A DNA stretch of 18,871 nt from Bacillota bacterium (GCA_023413275.1 JAEZPX010000235.1:1-18871); one strand, 5' to 3'. Counted from the first letter of the stretch, positions 8,476-15,304 are shown. Numbers and translations: made by a program. Notes: generated from the letters alone by a model not told the origin.

Positions 8476-9408
8476 TTACTTGGAAATCATCTTGATTGCA
8501 TCAATGGTATATTCTAATTGGGCTGTTAAGCTTACAATATCATCATAGTAAAACAATCCAAGATTTTCACCTGGAATTTCTGCAACTCTACCTTCTGAAA
8601 CAGCAGGAATGCTCTTCCAGATATCAGATTTTGCATATTCCGATTCTTGATCTTCTTGCTGAAACCACAAAATATAGTCACCAAAATATTCGTGAGCAAC
8701 CTCATAACTCAAGCTCCCCCTACCTTCACCGGTCTTCGCAATTAGTTGTTCAAGTTTTTTAGGCATTTTCAACCCAAGGTAGTCGTAAACCAAAGTGCCA
8801 CCCCTAGAGCCCGTTTCATATGCCACACCGCTCCACTCTCCCGTTGGACCCCAGTCTTCCATAATACTGAATGTCTTTCCTTCGTATTTTTCACTTTTTA
8901 GCTCTGCCTTTGCCGCGGCAAGCTTCTCTTCAAAGGTAGTAACTAATTTCTCCGCTTCCGATTCTTTTCCAGTGGCCTCCCCAATCATTCTCAGTCGTTG
9001 CGCAGAGGTTACATCCCCTTCAGGAATTACTAAAACAGGAGCAATTTTATTAAATTTGTCGTAATCCTCTGGAGCATATGTAATAATTAAATCAGGCTCA
9101 ACTGCCATAATATCCTCAGCTGCCCAGCTTTCCAATTTTGTTGACGGTAAAAACTTATCATAAAATGGCATGGTCTTTTGTTCCCATGCAAAATAGCCCA
9201 CCACATTTAAATCCAATGAAAAAGCATCGCCGATATACCAGTTTACCACCACACGCTCAGGATTTTTAGGCACCTCGATTTCTCCCATAACAGTGTCAAT
9301 CATATGGGTATTTGTCTCTTCATTATTTGAAGAAATTGTATTTCCACATCCCCCCAAAGCAAGACAAAGCCACAGCATAGAAAGTAGTAACATCCCTCTT
9401 TTTTTCAT
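8476..9408 (-). CDS. Siderophore-binding lipoprotein, FepB/FhuD-like (first receptor)
   Basis: This is the promoter-proximal gene of the operon. The 310-residue protein has a lipoprotein signal with lipobox LGGC (Cys21) and a short linker. The binding-protein fold then shows TVMGEIEVPKNPERVVVNWY at the start of the N-lobe and VEPDLIITYAPEDYDKFNKI further on. An AAAAGGAG ribosome site lies six to seven bases before the ATG. It carries several Trp residues in the presumed ligand cleft (for example in SIMEDWGPTGEW) that the other two receptors lack, which suggests a different ligand preference; that is inference only. Confidence 0.88.
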   Translation of the reverse strand: MKKRGMLLLSMLWLCLALGGCGNTISSNNEETNTHMIDTVMGEIEVPKNPERVVVNWYIGDAFSLDLNVVGYFAWEQKTMPFYDKFLPSTKLESWAAEDIMAVEPDLIITYAPEDYDKFNKIAPVLVIPEGDVTSAQRLRMIGEATGKESEAEKLVTTFEEKLAAAKAELKSEKYEGKTFSIMEDWGPTGEWSGVAYETGSRGGTLVYDYLGLKMPKKLEQLIAKTGEGRGSLSYEVAHEYFGDYILWFQQEDQESEYAKSDIWKSIPAVSEGRVAEIPGENLGLFYYDDIVSLTAQLEYTIDAIKMISK

Positions 9409-9454
9409 ATCTTTTCTCCTTTTATTTAATTTTCTTCAAAAATGGCACCAACCG

Positions 9455-9473
9455 TTAGTTTAGGCTAACTCAA
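9455..9473 (-). promoter_or_regulatory. DtxR/IdeR-type iron box
   Basis: The 19-bp sequence TTAGTTTAGGCTAACTCAA matches the DtxR/IdeR consensus TTAGGTTAGGCTAACCTAA at 16 of 19 positions. It covers the predicted start of transcription (about 9471) and the bases beside the -10, an ideal place for iron-dependent repression. The regulator gene is not in the window. Confidence 0.75.
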
Positions 9474-9477
9474 CAAG

Positions 9478-9506
9478 ATACTAGCATAATAAGAAATAAT
9501 CGTCAA
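9478..9506 (-). promoter_or_regulatory. Sigma-A promoter of the siderophore-uptake operon
   Basis: On the minus strand TTGACG (9501-9506), a 17-bp spacer and TAGTAT (9478-9483) form a good housekeeping promoter for the seven-gene operon. Transcription should start near 9471, leaving a leader of about 63 bases. Confidence 0.8.
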
Positions 9507-9509
9507 TTG

Positions 9510-9536
9510 GTTATATTTTAATTTAAAGAAGTTATA
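9510..9536 (-). promoter_or_regulatory. Paired TATAAC repeats, candidate AraC activator site
   Basis: The minus-strand hexamer TATAAC occurs at 9531-9536 and again at 9510-9515, exactly 21 bp or two helical turns apart in the same orientation, and the nearer copy ends three bases before the -35. AraC-family activators usually bind such direct repeats next to the -35. The sequence is AT-rich, so chance is possible. Confidence 0.45.
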
Positions 9537-9705
9537 AGTCGATGCCTATATAAAAATGTTACTATTTACAAGGAATTTATATGTATATTCACTTTTACTA
9601 TTTAATTTAGGAGCAGAACTAAAACAATATGGATTACTTTTTGATTGCATAAATTACTTCTTACCCTTATACTTTTTATATTCTACAAAACAAGGAGGCT
9701 ATAAG

Positions 9706-10674
9706 ATGGATGAATATAGTGAGGCATCTTGGAATACCTTGGCAAAAAAATATAACCTTCACTCAATCCCCTACGGATCGGGTATCGGGCATTATTTTCC
9801 CCCCCATTGGTCAAACGGATGGATTGTAGAGGTCTGCCCCGCAGAAGGGCTTTATGTATCCAGTGCATGGTTTACACCCAATAAAACAGTTGTACACAAA
9901 ATAGATGTAAAAAAACCATGTTTATGGCTATTTTGCATTGATTGTGGTGATATCATATACTCTCAGCAAGGCAAACCAGCAATCAAATTTACGCCAATTA
10001 TTCATACAGTAATTAATCCAAAGAAGCCCTTTCAGTTTACCTTCCCTAAAGATGTTCGAGCTTGTTTTACCAGTGTCCTTATCTATGAAGATTTTTTGCT
10101 TCCCTTTTTAGAAGCAAGAAACGGTGAACCAAAAATCAGCTTTTCAGATGCAGCATTATGGGAAGAGGAACACTTAAATTCCCCGGGCACCATGCTCATT
10201 TTCGAGCAAATCCGCTGGGCAATCAGAAATGGAGATATGCCCCCTTTTGCGTTTGAAGGCATGGTATTTCACCTACTAGGCTCTATCGCAAGGAACTATC
10301 CCTCTATTCCTAAGCGTAGAAGCAATAGACGAAACTATGTTACATGGGAAAACGAGCAGAAAATCTATGCTGTAAAGCAAAATTTGGATGAAAATATTCT
10401 GGAGGTGCCTTCTATGGAGGTGCTAACAAAACTTGCGAATATGAGTGAAAGCAAATTACGCCTTAGCTTCAAAAATACCTATCATGTCCCTCTTTATGAT
10501 TATATCAGAAGGGAAAAAATGAAACGAGCAATGCAGCTTCTCTCCTCCGACCACTTGAGCATTCATAATATATCTGAAATGTGCGGATATAAGAATGCAT
10601 CAAAATTTGCTGCAGCTTTTCATGACGTTCACGGTATCACACCCAGTGAATTCAGAAAGTCTTTTAACTTATAA
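9706..10674 (+). CDS. AraC-family regulator, divergent from the siderophore operon
   Basis: The product has 322 residues. The first ~200 form a poorly conserved sensor region starting MDEYSEASWNTLAKKYNL, rich in Trp, Phe and Cys. The last ~100 are a two-helix-turn-helix AraC DNA-binding domain, with MSESKLRLSFKNTY in the first unit and ISEMCGYKNASKFAAAFHD followed by GITPSEFRK in the second. I chose the ATG at 9706 because AAGGAGG lies seven bases upstream; the frame is open back to 9556 but that part is AT-rich and lacks a ribosome site. Its divergent position suggests that it controls the uptake operon, as YbtA does for yersiniabactin genes, perhaps sensing the ferric siderophore. I found no convincing promoter for it. 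Confidence 0.87.
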   Translation: MDEYSEASWNTLAKKYNLHSIPYGSGIGHYFPPHWSNGWIVEVCPAEGLYVSSAWFTPNKTVVHKIDVKKPCLWLFCIDCGDIIYSQQGKPAIKFTPIIHTVINPKKPFQFTFPKDVRACFTSVLIYEDFLLPFLEARNGEPKISFSDAALWEEEHLNSPGTMLIFEQIRWAIRNGDMPPFAFEGMVFHLLGSIARNYPSIPKRRSNRRNYVTWENEQKIYAVKQNLDENILEVPSMEVLTKLANMSESKLRLSFKNTYHVPLYDYIRREKMKRAMQLLSSDHLSIHNISEMCGYKNASKFAAAFHDVHGITPSEFRKSFNL

Positions 10675-10763
10675 AAAGGAAGCTTGCTCCTAAATATCAA
10701 TTAAGAGAGACAAGGCAGTTTAACTGTTAGGTTGTCCACAAAAGTTTCTTATTTTCAGACATG

Positions 10764-10810
10764 AAACAATCCCAATACAAAGTTAATTAACCTTTGTATT
10801 GGGATTGTTT
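10764..10810. terminator. Bidirectional terminator between convergent genes
   Basis: A 19-bp perfect stem, AAACAATCCCAATACAAAG (10764-10782) with its complement at 10792-10810, encloses a nine-base loop. Read on the plus strand it ends in TTTTATTT, and on the minus strand it ends in TTT and AT-rich sequence. It serves the AraC gene and the convergent small gene, whose TAA overlaps the last base of the stem. Confidence 0.88.
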
Positions 10811-11028
10811 TATTTACCTTTTACCAAGTTGGCGGTATATTTTACGAATTCTTCAGGAGTAGGAATTTTATTTATTCTTGGTACAGCATTTTGTCTTGCA
10901 GATGTAATACCATCTTGCGTGGTACTTTGATAAGCATATTCAAGTGCATTTTGCATTTCTTCCTTTACTGCTTTTACGCTAAGCCCACTTTCCTTTGCAA
11001 TTTTTTTATATATATTACGCATGGTCAT
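10810..11028 (-). CDS. Small Spo0A C-terminal-like helical protein
   Basis: This 72-residue basic protein looks like a free-standing piece of the Spo0A DNA-binding domain. The segment IYKKIAKESGLSVKAVKEEM followed by QNALEYAYQS resembles the Spo0A helix-turn-helix IAKKYNTTPSRVERAIRHAI region, and the tail has IPTPEEFVKYTANLVKGK. Small proteins annotated as Spo0A C-terminal domain proteins are, as I recall, common in Clostridia; their role is unknown. They lack a receiver domain, so they are not phosphorelay regulators. GAGGAGG lies five bases before the ATG at 11028; a second ATG six bases later is possible. It stands alone, converging on the AraC gene. Confidence 0.72.
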   Translation of the reverse strand: MTMRNIYKKIAKESGLSVKAVKEEMQNALEYAYQSTTQDGITSARQNAVPRINKIPTPEEFVKYTANLVKGK

Positions 11029-11176
11029 TTGTGCCTCCTCCGTTTCATCAATGAAAATGAATATTGTGTTGGCACTTCAATAATACTATAAGAAATAACT
11101 ATTTTCAATAACTTATATCATATTTATCTTGCCAAATATTCGATATAGAATAATCAAAAAGAGGTGATAAGAGATA

Positions 11177-11503
11177 ATGGAAAAAGCACAACTGAAAGAA
11201 ATTGGACAACGTTTAAGACAAAAACGAACTGAATTAAATTTAACACGTGAAGAATTTGCTGAACTTGCCGATATTTCTCCTGGTTTTTACGGTCAAATTG
11301 AAGTAGGAACTACGCAAATGTCTATTGATACCCTAATTAAAATCACCTCATCTATGCACCTTCCCATGGAGTATGTTTTATTCGGAACAGGATATTCACC
11401 CTCTGATTGTTCACCAATTATTGAATTGCTCAATCATTGTACCGAACGAGAAATAAGATTAGCCGAGCGACTCTTAAAACTTTATTTATTGAAAGCTGAT
11501 TAA
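11177..11503 (+). CDS. XRE-family helix-turn-helix regulator
   Basis: The 108-residue product has a Cro/CI helix-turn-helix at about residues 7-62: IGQRLRQKRTELNLTREEFA, then ISPGFYGQIEVGTTQMSIDT as recognition helix and turn, then LIKITSSMHLPMEYVLFG. The last 35 residues form a further helix region ending in Leu/Lys-rich sequence. Ribosome site GAGGTGAT precedes the ATG by about eight bases. It is divergent from the Spo0A-C-like gene with 148 bp between them and is followed by its own terminator, so it is probably monocistronic. The target is unknown. No toxin or phage gene lies next to it. Confidence 0.85.
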   Translation: MEKAQLKEIGQRLRQKRTELNLTREEFAELADISPGFYGQIEVGTTQMSIDTLIKITSSMHLPMEYVLFGTGYSPSDCSPIIELLNHCTEREIRLAERLLKLYLLKAD

Positions 11504-11506
11504 AAA

Positions 11507-11531
11507 AAACTCATTATCAAATAATGAGTTT
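11507..11531 (+). terminator. Hairpin terminator after the XRE gene
   Basis: AAACTCATTAT (11507-11517) pairs perfectly with ATAATGAGTTT (11521-11531) around a three-base loop, four bases after the stop codon. It is preceded by an A run and followed by TCTTTG. The T-tract is short. Confidence 0.7.
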
Positions 11532-11649
11532 CTTTGAAAATTAAATTCAACTGGATTCTTGAATCTTCTGAGTCAGTATACAACTACAATAGTACCTTAC
11601 GTTTTATTTGGTGCAGTTTTTCCACCATAGATGAATATTAAATTTTTGT

Positions 11650-12498
11650 CTAAATTAAGAGTTGTCCTTTCGCAATTATCTTAACATCTCCAGCAACTTT
11701 AATGTCACCTGTGGATTGATCAGCAAATACTTTTATCTTGCTGGGTCTTCCCAGGAAACCACCTTGATTAATGAATATATCGTCTGTTATATCGCAAATA
11801 TTCCTTTTATATAGATAAGCTCCGGTAGGACCAGCTGCACTGCCGGTTGCTACATCCTCGATGGCACCCCAGTTATCCCAAGTACGACCTTCCATTCTAT
11901 CTACATCAAACAAATAAACAAATTTTGCTTGAATTTTTCCTAATTGTTCCTCAAAGTCTCCCACACTGATTTTTGCCTTTTCTAACCCTGAAGAAAGAGG
12001 TACTATCAAATAGGGTAATCCTGTTGAAACGACCTCCATTGGAAGCGTTGGATGAAGATGATCTGCTGTAAGATTTAGTGCCTGTAAAAATGTATTCACT
12101 GATTCACCCTCAACGGTTCCCAAAAATTCCGGTGTACCCTGATTCATTGTAGCCTGAAAATAGCCTTTCATTTTTACTGATTCTGCTTGCAATGTTTTAT
12201 TGTTTAACTCAAAAACAGCGGTAATGCTTTGTTCTTCTGCATATAGTTTCTCATGAATTACTGCCATGGCTCCTAGTATCGGATGTCCGGCGAAATCCAG
12301 TTCTTCTTCTACAGTGAAGATTCTAGCGCGAAAAAGCTTCTCCCCTATCTGTCTGAGAAAAATAGTCTCAAATTGTTTGAATTCCTGAGCGATTGCCTGC
12401 ATATACTGCATGTCCATATCTTCTTCATGAAATATGACGGTCAGCCCATTCCCTGAAAGAACTTTAGAACTAAATACATCTACATGATAAAAAATCAT
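11650..12498 (-). CDS. PhzF-family isomerase
   Basis: This 282-residue protein belongs to the PhzF/YddE family of two-lobed epimerase-like isomerases. The catalytic acid of the family is present as Glu44 in FKQFETIFL. The glycine-rich loops that flank the active site are seen as FAGHPILGA (near 70) and DVATGSAAGPTGAYL (near 215-230). The N-terminus, MIFYHVDVFSSKVLSGNGLT, is typical (usual form: D-F-x-G-N), with a Ser-Gly-Asn here. PhzF itself isomerises dihydro-hydroxyanthranilate in phenazine synthesis, but most family members, probably this one too, have unknown substrates; no phenazine genes are nearby. An AAAGGAG site lies about ten bases before the ATG. The gene follows the HxlR gene on the same strand after 225 bp. 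Confidence 0.87.
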   Translation of the reverse strand: MIFYHVDVFSSKVLSGNGLTVIFHEEDMDMQYMQAIAQEFKQFETIFLRQIGEKLFRARIFTVEEELDFAGHPILGAMAVIHEKLYAEEQSITAVFELNNKTLQAESVKMKGYFQATMNQGTPEFLGTVEGESVNTFLQALNLTADHLHPTLPMEVVSTGLPYLIVPLSSGLEKAKISVGDFEEQLGKIQAKFVYLFDVDRMEGRTWDNWGAIEDVATGSAAGPTGAYLYKRNICDITDDIFINQGGFLGRPSKIKVFADQSTGDIKVAGDVKIIAKGQLLI

Positions 12499-12723
12499 TT
12501 GCTTTATTCTCCTTTGCTGATTTCTTTATTTTAACAAGGTATTTTCTTATATAGCATTCTCCGGCATAAAAACACCTCTGTATGCCTTGAATAGTCAGTA
12601 CGATTTTGTTTGAAGCTGATCCCCCTTGACAGGAAAACATTTTGGGCTTGCCAAAAGCATACGTTCGCAAAGCATTTTTGTATTCATTGATGGACTTTAA
12701 ATGCCGAACTGCATATTGCTTCA

Positions 12724-13068
12724 TCAATCCATTTTATCTTGCGCCAATTCCGCACCCCATTTTCCCAGTTCATCAAGAACCGGCAGAAGTTTCCTCCCTG
12801 CTTCCGCTAACGAATATTCAACATGGGGGGGCATCACATTATACTGTACTCTTTCAATTAACCCATCCTGCTCCAGCTCCTTAAGAGAACTTGTCAACAT
12901 CATGTTGGTGATTCCTACAATCTTCTTTTTTAACTCATTGAATCTAAGGGTACCACATTGAGATAATACCCAAATGATTGGCAATTTCCATTTGCCTCCA
13001 ATCAAACTTAAGGAATATGTTACTGGGCAAAAAACATTATCTCCCATAAAAATAATCAAATCTTTCAT
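12724..13068 (-). CDS. HxlR-family transcriptional regulator
   Basis: The product has 114 residues. The hallmark entry FCPVTYSLSLIGGKWKLPII (near 13-32) is followed by the winged helix with LRFNELKKKIVGITNMMLTS and LKELEQDGLIERVQYNVMPP, ending VEYSLAEAGRKLLPVLDELG. The Cys14 in this motif corresponds to the redox-sensing cysteine in B. subtilis relatives such as YodB and HypR, so it may sense electrophiles or disulfide stress; that is inference. AGGAG lies about seven bases before the ATG. It is transcribed divergently from the FMN-barrel protein gene, the usual arrangement for HxlR regulators and their targets. Confidence 0.9.
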   Translation of the reverse strand: MKDLIIFMGDNVFCPVTYSLSLIGGKWKLPIIWVLSQCGTLRFNELKKKIVGITNMMLTSSLKELEQDGLIERVQYNVMPPHVEYSLAEAGRKLLPVLDELGKWGAELAQDKMD

Positions 13069-13093
13069 AAATTTCTCCTATACTCAGAATAAT

Positions 13094-13138
13094 CATACTT
13101 AGTCATAAAAAACTGCATACTTGCACGATTACATACTT
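13094..13138. promoter_or_regulatory. CATACTT repeats between hxlR-like and FMN-barrel genes
   Basis: CATACTT occurs at 13094-13100, 13116-13122 and 13132-13138, with a related TATACTAA at 13150-13157. The second copy touches the -35 of the plus-strand promoter and the third lies in its spacer. They are candidate operators for the HxlR regulator, whose relatives recognise TACT-containing sites. TCATAAAA (13103-13110) and TTTTATGA (13141-13148) also form a wide inverted repeat. Confidence 0.4.
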
Positions 13139-13149
13139 TATTTTATGAT
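13121..13149 (+). promoter_or_regulatory. Sigma-A promoter of the FMN-barrel gene
   Basis: TTGCAC (13121-13126), a 17-bp spacer and TATGAT (13144-13149) predict a start near 13156 and a leader of about 40 bases to the ATG at 13196. This position excludes the longer reading frame starting at 13121. Confidence 0.72.
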
Positions 13150-13195
13150 TATACTAAAGAAAGTTAAAAAATCAAACACAAACGGAGGTTTATTT

Positions 13196-13591
13196 ATGAA
13201 TGAAATTTTAGATTTTTTCAAAGAATGCGGTGTATTTTTTGTTTCCACCGTTGATGGTAATCAACCCAAAGTCCGCCCCTTTAGTTTCGCCATGGAGTAC
13301 GAAGGTAAACTCTGTTTTGCTACAAGCAATCAAAAACCGGTGTATGCCCAGTTAATAAATAATCCAAATGTTGAAATTTCTGCTTCTTCAAAGGATGCAA
13401 GGTGGTTGCGCCTAAGCGGGAGAGCTGTATTTTGCACTTCAAAGGAATCCAAAACAAAGGCCCTTGAGGTAATGCCTATGTTAAAACATATGTACTCACC
13501 AGATGATACGATTTTTGAAATTTTCTATCTTGAAAATGCAGTTGCAAATTTCTATTCCCTACAAGGTGAATCTAAAAGTATTTCCCTGTAA
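13196..13591 (+). CDS. Pyridoxamine 5'-phosphate oxidase-like FMN-binding protein
   Basis: This 131-residue protein has the FMN-binding split-barrel fold of the pyridoxamine-phosphate-oxidase-like superfamily. Visible features are GVFFVSTVDGNQPKVRPFSF (residues ~13-32, the strand pair and Arg-Pro that face the flavin phosphate), CFATSNQKPVYAQLINNPNV, and WLRLSGRAVF. Members this short are usually flavin reductases or general oxidoreductases rather than true PdxH; the substrate is not known. The ATG at 13196 has GGAGG seven bases upstream; the frame runs open to 13121 but that part overlaps the promoter. The divergent HxlR protein is the likely regulator, suggesting a redox or electrophile response. 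Confidence 0.86.
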   Translation: MNEILDFFKECGVFFVSTVDGNQPKVRPFSFAMEYEGKLCFATSNQKPVYAQLINNPNVEISASSKDARWLRLSGRAVFCTSKESKTKALEVMPMLKHMYSPDDTIFEIFYLENAVANFYSLQGESKSISL

Positions 13592-13602
13592 AATATCATA
13601 AG

Positions 13603-13630
13603 AAGAGACCCAAATTTATATGGGTCTCTT
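13603..13630 (+). terminator. Hairpin terminator after the FMN-barrel gene
   Basis: AAGAGACCCA (13603-13612) pairs perfectly with TGGGTCTCTT (13621-13630) around an eight-base loop, 11 bases after the stop codon. The T-tail is short (TTTG), so it is a moderate terminator; it may also serve the minus-strand genes that end nearby. Confidence 0.75.
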
Positions 13631-13693
13631 TGCTACTTAATAAATAAAGTTTCATAAAACAGCCTTCTTACGTATCAAACTCTTGATTTAGAC

Positions 13694-13819
13694 TTACTGA
13701 TTTTTATCATCTCTCAAATACTTTAACATGCATTTTATCGCCAGTACTGCAAGGGCGATTCCCAGTCCATATTCAATAACTGTAGGAATAAATATTAAAA
13801 TCGAATAAATCCATTCCAT
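13694..13819 (-). CDS. Small membrane protein, 41 residues
   Basis: The reading frame begins MEWIYSILIFIPTVIEYGLG and ends KCMLKYLRDDKNQ. It has one long hydrophobic helix (about residues 4-32), acidic at the start and basic at the end, so it is probably a single-span membrane peptide with the C-terminus inside. A strong GGAGGGAGG ribosome site lies seven or more bases before the ATG, which is why I accept so short a gene. It follows the DUF2812 gene by about 50 bp on the same strand and may share its transcript. I do not recognise a family. A toxin-like or regulatory membrane peptide is possible but nothing shows it. Confidence 0.65.
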   Translation of the reverse strand: MEWIYSILIFIPTVIEYGLGIALAVLAIKCMLKYLRDDKNQ

Positions 13820-13866
13820 TACACAACCTCCCTCCTATTAATTCTTTATCATTTTCATTAATAGAG

Positions 13867-14093
13867 TTAATTTAGCTTTAACTTCTCCATGATGATTTCA
13901 ACCTGCTCATCTTTCACAGGTTCTTCTAGATACAATCGCACAATTTTGTCTTTATAAATCAATAAGTATTCACAATCATCATAGTTTTCTTTATCAAAAT
14001 TATACTCTATATCGTAATCAAATTCCCCGATTGTATTGTCATAGTATTTTATATAAGCTTGCTCTGTATTGAAAATTAAGTTATCATTTTTTT
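13867..14093 (-). pseudogene. Displaced C-terminal part of the DUF2812 gene
   Basis: Directly after the DUF2812 stop codon the minus strand stays open in another frame for about 72 codons: NTEQAYIKYYDNTIGEFDY and later CEYLLIYKDKIVRLYLEEP, ending EIIMEKLKLN. It has no ATG, GTG or TTG start and no ribosome site, and an in-frame TAA lies just before it. The composition is that of real protein, and a beta-rich tail ending in EKLKL is what I recall of DUF2812 protein C-termini. Removing one A from the A7 run at 14087-14093 joins the two frames. It therefore looks like the end of the same gene, cut off by a one-base insertion, polymerase slippage, or a sequencing error. Confidence 0.65.
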
Positions 14094-15304
14094 ATATCTT
14101 TCTGTGACCCCCACCGTAGTTTTTTCATGTCTTCTATCACAATATCTCTTACAAAGGGATATTTGGGTTCTATGATATCATACTCAATTTCAGGAGGAGG
14201 ATTTAACTCAGGTAAAGCATCTTGTCTGTATTGATTTCTGATTAGAAAAATTGAGTTATACTTATATTCTTCATAAGAATAGTTCTCATAGTTTATATTT
14301 TCGTATAGATCCTCACATCTTAGCGGAATATCATCGCTATATACTTTATATTCCTCTATATCCGTAGGAGAGTATTGAAAAGTCACCATCCGATATGGAT
14401 GCGCCTCATGCTTTGGTACATTAAATTTCACAATGATATTTGTGATTGAAAACATATATACAAAACTGGTTATCATCAGCAATATAATTGAAACCACCCG
14501 ATTTGTCATTGCCGATACATTTTTCTTTTTCAAGAAATAAATAGAGAACCGATATACAAAGATAAGGATAGGGACGTAGATCACCGTTAGAATTACCGCC
14601 AGGAAATTTACCTTTACGAACAAATCCTTTAAAATCAAGATTACTAATATAGAAACATAAGAAACAATTATAACATCAACTAATTTTTGATATTTATGTA
14701 TCTTTTCAATACATCCCCCGCCCTTAGAGATAGAACGTTCACACTGCTGGCACCAAATGAAATAATCTAGCAAAATATAACATAGATAAATGAGGGCAGG
14801 AAGCATAATCGCCACAATATATAAATTGCTAGTTCTAGAAAGATAATAAAGAGAACTCTCTCTAAAGGATTTGTACTCCATGGAAATATTATATAAAAAC
14901 ACCAAAATCAGTATAATGTGTGATGGGATAAAGCTCTTCTTCATACATTTTTTTATGTTTTCAAACTTTTCTCTTTCATCAGTCTCAAATGGAGTTGGAT
15001 TTTCATCTTCATTGCAAAAAACTTGCATCTGATTGAATTCAGTAATAAAATTCCAGCCTGACTCCTTGGCAAGATTATGATAGTTTCTTTGATTTTCGGT
15101 TAAAGAAGGATTAAACAGAGACGCTTCAGAAAAATAAGTTACAGTATACTTTGTTTTTTTGGGCTCCGCTCTTCGGAATGTCCATAAATAGGTGCCCATT
15201 TTTTCTAAGAAAAGCCCCTTTTCAGCCATCTGTTCCAGTTTTAATTCAATTTCCTTGTAGCGATTTATACGAAAAGATATGAACTTTTTAACTGTACTTT
15301 TCAT
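14084..15304 (-). CDS. DUF2812 multi-span membrane protein, frameshifted near its end
   Basis: As read, this is 406 residues. Residues 1-115 are the soluble DUF2812 domain, with LEQMAEKGLFLEKMGTYLWT then FRRAEPKKTKYTVTYFSEAS and KESGWNFITEFNQMQVF. Then come about five predicted membrane spans between ~125 and ~290, and an external or cytoplasmic tail rich in Tyr and Glu. DUF2812 genes often follow a PadR regulator, but none is here; function is unknown. GAGGTGAAAA precedes the ATG at 15304. The frame ends at TGA right after an A7 tract, and another ~70 codons of plausible continuation follow in a shifted frame, so the intact protein would have about 478 residues. It lies about 90 bp after the SLH-protein gene on the same strand. 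Confidence 0.8.
   Translation of the reverse strand: MKSTVKKFISFRINRYKEIELKLEQMAEKGLFLEKMGTYLWTFRRAEPKKTKYTVTYFSEASLFNPSLTENQRNYHNLAKESGWNFITEFNQMQVFCNEDENPTPFETDEREKFENIKKCMKKSFIPSHIILILVFLYNISMEYKSFRESSLYYLSRTSNLYIVAIMLPALIYLCYILLDYFIWCQQCERSISKGGGCIEKIHKYQKLVDVIIVSYVSILVILILKDLFVKVNFLAVILTVIYVPILIFVYRFSIYFLKKKNVSAMTNRVVSIILLMITSFVYMFSITNIIVKFNVPKHEAHPYRMVTFQYSPTDIEEYKVYSDDIPLRCEDLYENINYENYSYEEYKYNSIFLIRNQYRQDALPELNPPPEIEYDIIEPKYPFVRDIVIEDMKKLRWGSQKDIKK

Noticed and set aside
9556..9705. 50-residue N-terminal extension of the AraC regulator
   Set aside because: AT-rich with no ribosome site; AAGGAGG sits correctly before the ATG at 9706.
10725..10745. GTTAGGTTGTCC as a second DtxR half-site
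   Set aside because: Only one arm resembles the consensus and it lies downstream of the AraC gene, not at a promoter.
12470..12724. Minus-strand open frame of about 84 codons between the HxlR and PhzF genes, its ATG overlapping the HxlR stop
   Set aside because: No ribosome site, odd composition, no family resemblance, and it overlaps the PhzF start by 29 bases. The TGATG overlap is suggestive but not enough.
13121..13195. Extended start of the FMN-barrel protein at 13121
   Set aside because: It overlaps the TTGCAC-17-TATGAT promoter, and the internal ATG at 13196 has a proper GGAGG.
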